This document shows positions 1 to 11,413 of a DNA stretch of 64,000 bases, in pieces. How positions within the stretch are numbered: position 1 is the stretch's first letter; every line of letters starts with the position of its first letter. Both the position numbers and the translations under genes were made by a program. Under the pieces are notes generated by a model that ran no database searches, had not been told where the DNA came from, and saw only the letters and a program-made list of their open reading frames with translations. Source of the stretch: Maratus speciosus. Taxonomy: Eukaryota; Arthropoda; Arachnida; Araneae; Salticidae. The stretch is taken from positions 540,085,073 through 540,149,072 of the forward strand of contig OZ010786.1 of the NCBI GenBank assembly GCA_963932465.1, read 5' to 3'.

Positions 1-159
1 AAAAAAGGGGCCTAATTCCCCCCCTGGTGTTTTTACCTTAATGCATCACTTGGTCCCATACATTCCTATACAATAAATGATTGTTACTGTGTGCTCTGCC
101 TACCCTTAAAGTTTGTACCATGAGTTTAGAAACACACTGTATATATATCTTATACTATA

Positions 160-2223
160 ATGCGAGCAAAAATTGTGTGTGTATCTAAATTTTATCTTGA
201 AAACGGCTCAAACGATTTTGATTAAATTTTGCACTCTACCGTTTTCTGGCACGAAAAGACCATTGGGATGCGTCTCGTGTTCGAGAAAATTAGATTAGTG
301 CGTCATTTTATGTCATAATGGTTCAGGTTCAAGCTAATTATATCTAAAGAACGGCTCAATCGATTTTGACTAAATTTTGTGTCTAACCATTTTCGGGCAC
401 GAAACGTCCATTGGGATGGGTCACGTGTTCGATAAAATTCGATTAGTGGATCATTTTTGGGTCACTGTGGGTCAAGCTATTTTTATCTAAAAAACGGCTC
501 CAACGATTTTCACTAAACTCTATATTCTACAGTTTTAGATTAAGAGAAGACCATTGGGCTAAGTCACATGTTCGAGAAAATTAGATTAGTGGGTCATTTT
601 GGGTCACTGTGGGTCAAGCTATTTTTATCTAAAAAACGGCTCTTACGATTTTCACTAAACTCTATATTATACGGATTTGGATTACGAGAAGACTATAGGG
701 CTAAGTCGCATGTTCGAGAAAATTCGATTAGTGGGTCATTTTCAGGTGACCGTGGGTCAAGCTAAGTTTATCTAGATAACGGCTCTAATGATTTTGACGA
801 AATTTTGCACCCTACTGTTTTCGGGCACGAAAGGACCATTGGGATGGGTCTCGTGTCCGAGAAAATTCGATTAGTGGGTCATTTTGGGTCATAATGGGTC
901 AGGGTCAAGCTAATTATATCTGGAGAACGGCTCAATTGATTTTGAATAAATTTTGTATCTAACCATTTTCGGCCACGAAAAGACCATTGGGAAGGGTAAT
1001 GTGTTCAAGAAAATTCGATTAGCTGGTCTTTTTTGGGTCACCGTGGTTCCAGCTAAGTTTATCTAGATAACGGCTCTACGATTTTGACGAAATTCTATAA
1101 TGTATCGTTTTAGGGCACGAAATGACCATTAGGATGGGTCACGTGTTCTAGAAATTTCGATTAGTGCGTCATTATTTGTCATTATGTGTCAGGGTCAAGC
1201 TAATTATAACTAAAAAACGGCTCAAGATATTTTCACAAAATTTTTTAATATACGGCCTTTTCTGGCCAGGAGATGACCTTTGGTCTAAGTCACATTTTCG
1301 AGAAAAGTCTATTAGTGGGTCATTTTGGGTTACAATGGGTCAGGGTCAATCTAATTGAATTTAAAACATGCTCAAAACCATTTGACCAAATTTTATATTA
1401 TATACCATTTCTGGGCGTGAGAAGAGAATTGGGCTAAGACACATGTTCGAGAAAATTCGATTAGTGGGTCATTTTGGACCACAATGGGTCTGGGTCCAAC
1501 TAATTGTATCTAAAAGAACGATTTATACGATTTTGATTAAATTTTGTGTTCTATCAGTTTCGGGCTCGAGAAGACCATTGGGCTAATTCGCATGTTCAAG
1601 AAAATTCGATTAGTGGGTCATTTTGGTTCACAATAGTTCAGGGTCAAGCTAATTGTACTTAAAAAGCGCTTTAAAACATTTTAACAAAATTTTGTATAAT
1701 ATCGTTTCCGGGCATGAAAAGACCATTGGGCTGGGTTGCATGTTCAAGAAATTCAATCAATGGGTCATTTTGGGTCCTAATGGACCATGATCAAGCTAAC
1801 TGTATCTAAAAAACGTGTCAAAAGATTTTGACAAAACTTTGTGCTACACCGTTGGGCTGGGACGCATGCAGAAGAAAATTATATTAGAGGGTTATTTTAG
1901 TGATAATGTGTCGAGATCAACCTAACGGCATCTCAAAAAGGTTCAAACAATTTTGACCTTTTTTATTTGTTATACCGTTTCACAGTACAAAAAAGTCATT
2001 GAAATAGCTCACATGTTAGATAAATTTCGGTTAGTGGGTTTTTGAATCACCGTGGGTCAAGCTTATTTTATGTAGAAAACGACTAACGATTTTCCCTAAA
2101 TTTTGTATTCCATCGTTTTCAGGCTCGAGAAGAGCATTGTGTTAGGTAGCATGTTCGAAAAAATTCGATTAGTGGGTCATTTTGGGTCACTATGTCTCAG
2201 TGTCAAGCTAATTGTATCTAAAA
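160..2223 (+). repeat. left tandem array, ~147-bp units
   Basis: A recurring block reads roughly 'cgagaaaattcgattagtgg' and then 'gtcattttgggtca', a loosely kept 'aacggctcaa.cgatttt' and 'cgggcacgaaaagaccattg'. The anchor recurs near 284, 433, 573, 714, 862, 1008, 1150, 1300, 1447, 1599, 1745, 1874, 2013 and 2159, a spacing of 129-152 bases. Units are clearly diverged, more so towards the inner end. No reading frame runs through the units. The same unit occurs in reverse complement at 5734-9030. Confidence 0.9.
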
Positions 2224-2273
2224 CAGAAAGAATGATTCAGAGGGAATAATTTATCGAGATAAACACAAATTTT

Positions 2274-2292
2274 GACCGAGCTTAGCTCGGTC
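2274..2292 (+). other. perfect 19-bp palindrome, putative Helitron 3' hairpin
   Basis: The bases gaccgagct-t-agctcggtc form a perfect 9-bp stem around one central base. It sits just beyond the end of the left array and 7 bases before CTAG (2300-2303). That position fits a Helitron 3' terminator. Confidence 0.6.
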
Positions 2293-2303
2293 ATTCCTGC
2301 TAG

Positions 2304-4130
2304 CATATATTTATGCTCAGTCGTGTTTGTGTGCGTGTGTCTATAAGTATGCGTTTAGTCGTATAGTCGTCAATTTCGTTTTTATTTTTATATGTTTGTC
2401 TTTTCCCCTTCATATTAATTGCTTACAGAGAAAAGAAAAGAAATATATAAACAACTCTTAAAATCACATTTTCTTAGTGTAACATACCGCATAACATTTT
2501 ATTCAATACAAAATCGAATCCTCTTTACTGCCTGATTTGTGTGGTCAAAAAATTCAATCTATTTTATTTCTGTTTCGATTTCAAGCTGCATTCTCCATTA
2601 ACATCACGGGTAATCAAAATACCTTGAATGGGAAGAGTTTTGAACAATCATAAAAATGGGAACTCCCATTTAAAAAGATAAAAAAAGATGTGGGGAAAAT
2701 ATCATATCTTCCCACATACTTATACCGGTTTAATGTTTCAAAGAGAATTCTTTGTATCCAAGGCATAGTAGTAGAATGCAGGAGATCGGCACATCAAAGC
2801 TAGCCATCTGGCAATATGTTATTGATTTTTGTTCCTTAAAAAGCGTGAAAGCGAATTCCAGCTTATTCATTTTAGATATATCATATCAGATTTTTAAAAT
2901 GTGGAATTGAAAGAATATTAAAATTTAAAGAGTAAACGTTACTTTTTTATAGAAAAAAAATACGTTTTTGCAGTTATGAAACGATTTTATCGAATAAAAC
3001 ATTTCATATTTCATTACAGATCACATTGATTTTCAGGATGAAATCGGTGTTTAGGTAACTGGATGCTATTATTAAGAAGATATCTATTATTTTTAAAGAT
3101 GTGTCTTTTTTTTACCGCTGGGATAAAATTTTTAAAGAAAAAGTCGAAGTAGCAGATAATGGTTATAGTATTACATATAGTATTACATATATATGTATTA
3201 CATGTGATTACATATATCCTAAAACAACATAGAACTGTTATAAAAGGGAAGAACGGAAAATAATAAAGTATAAGTTCTATTGAAATTTATAGTTATTTAA
3301 ACATTTTATTTACTATTTTCCAATTTATATTCTCTATCGCTAGCTAACAATTTGTAAATATATTACATTATGTAATCAGTATTTTAAATCAATTGTATAG
3401 CAAATAATATTGCAATGAATAAATTGTAATTTAATTAATAATGTTAATTATTATTTAATCTCACGTTAATTTGAGATTTCCCATTGTCAGTAAGAAACAT
3501 ACGCAATTAGTGAATATATATTCATAGCCAAAAGAAATAATTACCTATATTTAATACTTTTAAAAACAGGTACGGTACAATATATTTTTTTATAATAAAT
3601 TCTATATGAGTCAGAATTATTTGTTTCATTTGGATTAAGATCCGTATATTTAGAATCTTAAATGTGAAAAGCTTTGATACGTTTATTTAATCATTCAAAA
3701 AACCCCTTCTTATAGAAAATTAAGTAATATCAGGTTCAGGGAGAAAATATGTTAAAATAGTGGATTAAAGAACTTGATATTTAAAATTAATATAGAATTT
3801 TGTATCATGTATTTAATCGCCAACCATTTTATGTCTTTTGATATTGCCACAATTATGATTATCTAGGACTTTGTGGGAAATATTAAGAATCTACCTTCAT
3901 TATTCGCATAACTCTAGTATGTATATTATTTCGTTTAGAATACAAGGAGGTTATATTTCTCTTGCGATATTAGAAAAACTGATACAAAAATCTACTTCTG
4001 AATCCCATTTGATTTAAGTCGAATGAAACACGCCAATTGTACACAGAGTTACACATCGTACTAGTATAATCCTACTGACAGATTAAAAAAAAAATGATAA
4101 AAAACGTGTCTTAATAAATTTATACATTCT
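2304..4130. other. AT-rich spacer, no gene seen
   Basis: This stretch is strongly AT-rich with short A and T runs. A small 'attacatata' repeat lies near 3174-3220. I see no coding signal, RNA gene or element end in it. Confidence 0.6.
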
Positions 4131-4385
4131 TTCTAAGATTAGAAGGATCCTGGAATAATTGATTTTCTGCAAGTAAAGTTTATCTGCCTCAATGAAGCAG
4201 TATATTTTTTCTCAATCGTTATAAATATTTTCTTTTGGAAAAGTTATTTAAATTCAAGGAATTGGCTATTAAGGAATTTGGAGGAATTTGCTGAGAACGT
4301 TTCTGCGCATAAAGAAATTTAAGATATATGTTTTTTTTATGAATGGAAGAAAATTAAAAAAATAATAATAATTGAGGTGATATAT
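4131..4385 (+). repeat. direct repeat, copy 1 (~250 bp)
   Basis: The segment shares long near-identical runs with 5345-5605, such as 'gtttatctgcctcaatgaag', 'ggaggaatttgctga' and 'tctgcgcataaagaaattt'. Both copies have the same orientation and lie ~1.2 kb apart in the spacer between the two arrays. It may be an LTR-like or MITE pair, or a segmental duplication. No end motifs decide this. Confidence 0.8.
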
Positions 4386-5344
4386 GGAAAACTCCAGTGA
4401 ATTATTTACAAACAATTATGTAATAATTTTATTGAATGTGGGATAGATTTTATATAAAAATATGTTCGATACAATCTGCGTTAATTATTCCCATCATTTC
4501 GGAATAAATAGAAATATTTACAGAAAATATGCAATATATATTATTATAAATTAGATAACATTAATTGCTTTATAGCAAACTTTTGTAGGATTTTTAAAGC
4601 ACAAAGGTTTTTTTTTTTTTTTTTTATTATTATTTTTTTTTACTTATTCTATATGTTAATGTAAATAATGACGCAATCATGAAGATAATGGCATATTCAT
4701 TAATGTACAATATACTGTTTTGTGTAAAATGATATTTAGTCAGAAATTTAAATTTTTATTGTTTCAAAAATATGCGTAATATTATAAGAATGTTAAAAAT
4801 ATTAGAAAGATATTGGTTAAACGCTAAAAGCATTCTGAAAAATTCTGAATTATATAAATCTATCATAACAAGATTGTGATACACTTTAAAGCTTATAATA
4901 AAATATTTTGTAAACAATGCTTTTAAAATATTGCAAATAGATAACTGAAGAAGCAAATTATCCTAAAATATATTCATTCTTTAAAGTAGTATTGCCCAAA
5001 AAATTCATCTCCAAATATGTATTTTTTTATTAAAATAAATGTAAAATTAAATATACAAAATTCCCTCCTCCGATCCGCGCCCAAATAGTTGTTTTTAACT
5101 AAAATTTCTTATTGTTTTAAGAAATCTAGAAACCTATCTTTATCTAGAAATTCAGAAACTAGAGAAAATTTTCAACAAATAGGATATATGACATTATGAC
5201 GTAGGATGAACGGGGAGGAGCAGGGCTGCCTCTGAACATGCACTAAGGCGCTACGTGCACTAAGTTATTAAGTCCAGGCAATAGGGGATTTTACCTGGCA
5301 AAATTGATACTAGTTCTGGATTTCGACTCACTTAAAGTTTTTTG
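4386..5344. other. AT-rich interval between direct repeats
   Basis: Mostly AT-rich sequence with a T-run at 4607-4625. A less AT-rich patch at about 5185-5330 has no recognisable coding content. Confidence 0.5.
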
Positions 5345-5605
5345 TGTCTAAGATTAGAAGGTTTCTTTCTGGAATAATTAATTTTCTCCAAGTAAAGTTT
5401 ATCTGCCTCAATGAAGCGTATTTTTTTTTCTCAATCGTTATATATATTTTGCTTTGGAATAGTTATTTAAATTCAAGGAATTAGCTAATGAGGAATTTGG
5501 AGGAATTTGCTGACAGTGTTTCTGCGCATAAAGAAATTTTAGATATATGTTTTTTATGAATGGAAGAAAATTCCAAAAAAATAATTGTGGTGATATCCGA
5601 ATTTG
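5345..5605 (+). repeat. direct repeat, copy 2 (~250 bp)
   Basis: This is the partner of 4131-4385. The two differ by scattered substitutions and small indels. It ends ~130 bases before the right array starts. Confidence 0.8.
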
Positions 5606-5733
5606 TAACTTCCCACCAAAATTTCACCCCGCAACCCCCCCAAAAACAGATTTGTTTTAAAAATTGGTTTTTGAGAAAAGCGCGCGGGGACTGTTTCGAG
5701 GCAGCCCCCTCTCTCCCCGTTTATCCAAATATA

Positions 5734-8700
5734 GAATTTTCTTGAACATGCGACCTAGCCCAATGGTCTTCTCGAGCCCAAAAACTTTAGAATACAAAAT
5801 CAAGTCAAAATAGTTTAAGACGTTTTTAGATACAATTAGCCGGGACCTTACCAATTGTGACCCCAAATCACCCGCTAATCGAATTTTTTCGAACATGTGA
5901 CTTAGCCCAATTCTCTTCTCATGCCCAGAAACAGTATAACATAAAATTTGGTCACAATGTTTCGAGCATGTTTTTAGATTCAATTAGATTCAATTTAGAT
6001 TCAATTTAGACCCCTTATTATGATTCAAAATGGCTCACTAATAGAATTTTCTCGAACACCTGACCCATCCCAATGATCTTTTCGCGCCCGAAAAGGATAG
6101 ATTACAGAATTTCGTGAAAATCGTAGAGCCGTTATCTAGATAAACTTAGCTGTACCCACCGTGACCGAAATACGACTCGCTAATCGAATTTTCTTGAATA
6201 CTTGACCCATCCCAATGGTCTTTTCGTGCCCGAAAATGGTTAGATACAAAATTTAGTCAAAATCGATTGATCCGTTCTCTAGATATAATTAGCATGACTC
6301 TGACCCATTATGACCCAAAAAATCCACTAATCTAATTTTCTCGGACACGAGACCCATCCCAATGGTATTTTCGTAACCGAAAACAATAGGGTACAAAATT
6401 TCATTAAAATCGTTAGAGTCGTTATCTAGATAAACTTCGCTTGTTTCACGGTGACCCAAAAATGACCGCTAATAGAATTTTATCGAACATTTGACTTAGC
6501 CCAATTGTCTTCTCGTAATCCAAAACTGCAGAATATAGAGTTTAGTGAAAATCGTTAGAGCTGTTTTTTAGATAAAAATAGCTTGACCCACAGTGACCCA
6601 AATATAACCCACTAATCAAATTTTCTCGAACACGTGACCCTACCAATTGGTCTTTTCATGCCCGAAAATGGTTAGATACAAAATTTAGTCAAAATCGATT
6701 GAGCCGTTCTTTAGATATAATTAGTTTGACCCTGACCAATTTTGACACAAAATGACCCACTAATAAAAATTTATCGAACACGAGACCAATCCCAGTGGAC
6801 TTTTTGTGCCCGAAAATGGTTAGATACAAAAATTAGTCAAAATCGATTGAGCTGCTGTTCTCTAGATATAATTAGCTTGACCCTGATTCATTATGACCCA
6901 AAATCACCCACTAATTGAATTTTCTCGAACACGAGACCCATCACAATGGTCTTTTCGTGCCCGAAAACAATAGGGTGCAAAATTTCGTCAAAATCGCTAG
7001 AGACGTTATCTAGATAAACTTAGCTTGACTCACGGTGACCCAAAAATGATCCGCTAATAGAATTTTCTGGAACATGTGATTTAGCCCAATTGTCTTCTCG
7101 TAATCCAAAACTGTAGAATATAGAGTTTAGTGAAAATCGTTAGAGCCGTTTTTTAAGATAAAAATAGCTTGAACCACAGTGACCTCAAAATGACCCACTA
7201 ATCGAATTTTCTCTTACACGAGACCCATCCCAATGGTCTTTTCGTGCCCGAAAATGGTTAGATATAAAATTTAGTCAAAATCGATTGAGCCGTTTTCTAG
7301 ATATAAATAATAGCTTGCCCAAAAGTGACCCAAAAATGACCCACTAATCTAATTTTCTCGAACACGTGACCCTACCAATTGATCTTTTCGTGCCCGAAAA
7401 TGGATAGATACGAAATTTAGTCGAAATCGATTCAGCCGTTCTTTAGATATAATCAGCTTGACCCTGACCCATTTTGACACAAAATGACCCACTAATCAAA
7501 ATTTCTCGAACACGAGATCCATCCCAATGGTCTTTTTGTGCCCGAAAATGGTTAGATACAAAATTTAGTCAAAATCGATTGAGCTGTTCTCTAGATATAA
7601 ATAGCTTGACCCTGATTCATTATGACCCAAAATGATCCACTAATCGAATTTTCTTGAACACGAGACCTATCCCAATGGTCTTTTCGTGCCCGAAAACAAT
7701 AGGGTGCAAAATTTCGTCAAAATCGTTAGAGCCGTTATCTAGATAAACTTAGCTTGACTCACGGTGATCCAAAAATGAACCGCTAATAGAATTTTCTGGA
7801 ACATGTGAATTAGCCCAATTGTCTTCTCGTAATCCAAAACTGAAGAATATAGAGTTTAGTGAAAATCGTTAGAGCCGTTTTTTAGATAAAAATAGCTTGA
7901 ACCAAAATGACCCACTAATCAAAATTTCTCGAACACGAGACCCATCCCAATCGTCTTTTTGTGCCCGAAAATGGTTAGATACAAAATTTAGTCAAAATCG
8001 ATTGAGCTGTTCTCTAGATATAAATAGTTTGACCCTGATTCATTATGACCCAAAATGACCCACTAATCGAATTTTCTTGAACACGAGACCTATCCCAATG
8101 GTCTTTTCGAGCCCGAAAACAATAGGGTGCAAAATTTCGTCAAAATCGTTAGAGCCGTTACCTAGATAAACTTAGCTTGACTCACGGTGATCCAAAAATG
8201 AACCGCTAATAGAATTTTCTGGAACATGTGAACTAGCCCAATTGTCTTCTCGTAATCCAAAACTGAAGAATATAGAGTTTAGTGAAAATCGTTAGAGCCG
8301 TTTTTTAAGATAAAAATAGCTTGAACCAAAATGACCCACTAATCGAAATATCTCGAACACGAGACTCATCCCAATGGTCTTTTCGTGCCCGACAATGGTT
8401 AGATACAAAATTTAGTCAAAATCGATTGAGCCGTTCTCTAGATATAATTAGCTTGATCCTGACCCATTATGACCCAAAATGACCCACTAATCGAATTTTC
8501 TCGAACACGAGACCTATCCCAATGGACTTTTCGTGCCCGAAAACAGTAGGTTGCAAATTTTAGTCAAAATCGTTAAAGCCGTTATATAGATAAACTTAGC
8601 TTGACCCACGGTGGCCCAAAAAATGACCCACTAATCGAATTTTCTCGAACATGTGACTTAGCCCAATGGTCTTATCCTAATCCAAAACTGTGGAATATAG

Positions 8701-9080
8701 ACTTTAGTGAAAATCGTTAGAGCCGTTTTTTAGATAAAAATAGCTTTCCCAAAAGTGACAAAAAATGACCCACTAATCTAATTTTATCAAACACGTGACC
8801 CATCCCAATGGACTTTTTATGCACGAAAATGGTTACATACAAAATTTAGTCAAAATCGATTAAGCCGTTCTTTAGATATAATTAGCTTGACCATGACCAT
8901 ATTATGACCCAAAATGACCCACTAATCGAGTTTTCTCAAACACGAGACCCATCCCATTGGTCTTTTCGTGCCCAAATACGGTAGGGGGCAAAATTTAATC
9001 AAAATCGTTAGAGCCGTTTTTAAGATAAAATTTACATACACACACACACACACAATTTTTGCTCGCATTATAGTATAAGA
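5734..9080 (-). repeat. right tandem array, ~145-bp units, inverted relative to left array
   Basis: About 22-23 units of the 1-2.2 kb repeat, in reverse complement. The anchor 'ctaatcgaattttctcgaac' recurs near 5734, 5881, 6044, 6186, 6333, 6475, 6618, 6776, 6917, 7060, 7204, 7350, 7498, 7646, 7789, 7921, 8069, 8212, 8345, 8493, 8637, 8779 and 8938. The outer end (9031-9080), read on the minus strand, starts TCTTATACTATAATGCGAGC after an A. That matches the outer end of the left array at 148. Three sub-types of unit can be told apart by 'gaaaatggttagatacaaaa', 'gaaaacaatagggtgcaaaa' and 'aatccaaaactg.agaatat'. No 3' Helitron end was found near 5734. Confidence 0.9.
7498..8344 (-). repeat. higher-order repeat, two 423-bp trimers
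   Basis: Bases 7498-7920 and 7921-8344 each contain three different ~145-bp units in the same order (148 + 143 + 132/133 bases). By eye they differ at fewer than ten positions. Neighbouring single units within a trimer are far less alike. This is the signature of recent amplification by a three-unit period. A third, less similar trimer follows to 8779. Confidence 0.85.
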
Positions 9081-9634
9081 TAGAACAATGGACCCACCAT
9101 TAAGAACAATATCCGGCTTGAGTGAAGAACTTTGCAAACTTTTTATTATGATACAGCTTCGGCGATATCATTACATATAAAACGTCACTTTGTGGGCAGG
9201 CTGCATCATCTCTTTCATCCCACTTCTGGCACAATATTTGAAGAACAGAATTAGCTGACACCTTCATATTTTAAATCTAAATTATATTGATAACTATTTA
9301 CATAAATGACTATTTACAGGTGAACACATCAGAAATCGTAATCTTGAAGAGATTTACTTGCTCTCTAATCAAAACTAAACAAAATACAGGGTGTCCCAAA
9401 ACAACCGCATAAACTCTGCACAGCTGGATTCCTCGTTGGGAGTACATAAAAACTGCCCAAAGAAACGTTCCTGTACAATCCATAGTTTACGAGAAAAATA
9501 CGAAAAAGAAAGTATGACGTCACTGCCGGTGCAAGAAAAAAACACTTTATTGGACATATCAACAACAGTATTTGTATATCTTTCCTGACGATAATGTTTA
9601 AACACACAATTGTGCACAATTTAAAGTCAGGTAC

Positions 9635-9960
9635 ATGTCGCAGTAGTCACGAACGGAATACATGGCCACCATACGAAGACTACCGGTAGCTGCAAGATGC
9701 AGCCTTTTAAAAATTCGAGTTCAATGTCGACTTAACGTCATTCCATGGTGATGACAGCGATGACCACCTCGGGAACTCAGCTTTCGCTTTAGAGTGTTAG
9801 TGCAATCCCGAGGTGTAGACCACATCTACTCCTCCCGACTCTCAACCAGAGTCTGAGAGGGAGCGTCGGGTCCCTGATCAAGCTGCTGAGATTTATTTCG
9901 GTTACTGTGAGATTTACAATTACAATCACAATTGGTTACCCAATTTTTCTGGGCGAACCG
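9635..9960. other. less AT-rich core segment, origin unknown
   Basis: This segment has clearly higher GC than its surroundings. It contains a small hairpin (cccgac...gtcggg, about 9834-9871). It starts TGT and reaches 'caatcaca' followed by 'ttggttaccca', which faintly recalls an LTR end and primer site. There is no second LTR, so I leave it unassigned. Confidence 0.3.
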
Positions 9961-9986
9961 AAGATTTCACATCGAGATATATGACT

Positions 9987-10300
9987 GTATGTAGTGATTA
10001 CATGAGTATCATTTCACCTAATGTGATTGCATAATTGTTTACAATTTTCTTGGATATATATACGTCACAGTACATTTAACACACAATATTTAACATGACA
10101 ATTAGAAACACATTACAACACAATATCAAACACCTACTATTTACATGACTGAAAGTAGTGATTACATGAGGATCATTTGAATGTGATTGCATAATTATTT
10201 ACATTTTTCATGGATTTACAGGGATTTCACAGTACATTAAACACACAATATTGAACATCACAATTAGAAACACATTACAACACACCTACTATTTACAATT
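9987..10300 (+). repeat. ~155-bp tandem duplication
   Basis: Two adjacent copies share 'gtagtgattacatga', 'atgtgattgcataatt', 'ttagaaacacattacaacac' and 'cctactatttac'. They start near 9989 and 10145 and lie inside the 9387-10758 element. Confidence 0.8.
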
Positions 10301-10979
10301 TGCGCATACAAGAGTTTGGAGAGATGCACAAGATAAAAATTCAAAAGTGATAGAAGTTTCTGGCACCCGCTAATAACCCGTTTCTCTCTCCATGCTAAAC
10401 GCTAGTGATGGAGTCGGACTAGAATGGCTCTGGATTTGAAAAGATGTACTCGTTTGTTTCTATAAACCTCATGCATTGTATGATCTTGTTGGTCATTCCA
10501 TGGCGCGTGCGCATGCATGACGCGATATGCGCGGCGAACGTTTTAAAAATTATCGTCTGGAAAGATATGCATATACTGTTGTTGATATGTCCAATAAAGT
10601 GTTTTTTTCTTGCACCGGCAGTGACGTCATTCTTTGTTTTTGCGTATTTTTCTCGTAAACGATGGATCGTACAAGAACTCTTCTTTGGGCAGATTTTATG
10701 TACTCCCAACGAGGAATCTAGCTGTGCAGAGTTTATGCGGTCGTTTTGGGACACCCTGTATAGTTCATTAACTGTCTTATATTGTCATTATCTCGACTTA
10801 CACCCAAATGCATCTCCGAGTATTCCCGCAATCACAAACTCATGCTCGTTTTTCGTCTTCCTTTATCGCATCAGTTCATTCCGGCCGCTGGCTCGTAGCC
10901 ACGCTTCCACTTCAGCCGATTTTTAGAGAGTCTTTATACGAGAGTACCGTTCGCACGTCATAAAACCAGCTACGCATGA

Positions 10980-11377
10980 ATGGCATTTTTCCACATAATC
11001 ATTATTCTAAACACTGCCATATTCATTATCAATCTAAAAATCCATATGTATGTCTAAAAACACATCTGGAAAAAAATCTTTTATATAATCTTTTGATTGA
11101 TGATCCTTTTTCGATTAATTTTTCAGAACTGTATTTTAAGTATAATAAGCCGTTAGGTTACTCCCAAGCAATAAATTAAATACAAAGATTATTACTCATA
11201 GAACACCGTTAGAAAGCAAAATATGTGATTTATTGCTTCTCGTCTTCCATAACTAAAAACAAAATATCATCAAGTCGCGTTTAGAAATGTCTGCGCTTGA
11301 TTAATGAAAAATCCCTATTTGCGACTCTCGTTTTCAATATCTAGCAAATGGGAAAAGAGGTTTCACACACACACACA

Positions 11378-11413
<36 letters not shown>

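Larger units (their letters stand above)
148..2303 (+). mobile_element. Helitron-like element carrying ~147-bp repeats
   Basis: The element begins with TC preceded by A (147/148). It ends with a perfect 9-bp-stem palindrome at 2274-2292, a 7-base spacer and CTAG at 2300-2303. TC at the start, and a 3' hairpin followed by CTRR, are the structural hallmarks of Helitrons. Between the ends lie about 14 degenerate copies of a ~147-bp unit. No Rep or helicase coding sequence is visible, so it would be non-autonomous. One defect is that the base after CTAG is C, not the T expected for insertion between A and T. The alternative reading is the left arm of a Foldback-type element, whose right arm is the inverted array at 5734-9080. 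Confidence 0.5.
9387..10758. mobile_element. TA-flanked DNA element with ~216-bp inverted ends
   Basis: The element begins cagggtgtcccaaaac and ends in its inverse, gggacaccctg. Both sides have TA (9385-9386, 10759-10760), the Tc1/mariner target duplication. The arms 9387-9602 and about 10540-10758 are inverted repeats of each other. The 940-base centre is not alike on its two sides and has no transposase I can recognise. It contains a ~155-bp tandem duplication. This is a non-autonomous Tc1/mariner-type element, or one that has swallowed other sequence. Confidence 0.75.

Noticed and set aside
568..1358. Short open frames of about 65 codons in the left array
   Set aside because: They arise from the repeat unit itself and are not kept from unit to unit.
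5657..5983. 108-codon minus-strand frame across the array edge
   Set aside because: It is translated tandem repeat, has no similarity to known proteins, and neighbouring units have stops in the same frame.
9635..9930. Possible solo LTR (TGT...ACA followed by ttggttaccca)
   Set aside because: No second LTR, no polypurine tract and no duplication. The primer-site match is weak.
9365..10926. Open frames in the inverted ends of 9387-10758 (up to 160 codons)
   Set aside because: Both arms are open on both strands because they are inverse copies. No transposase motif is present.
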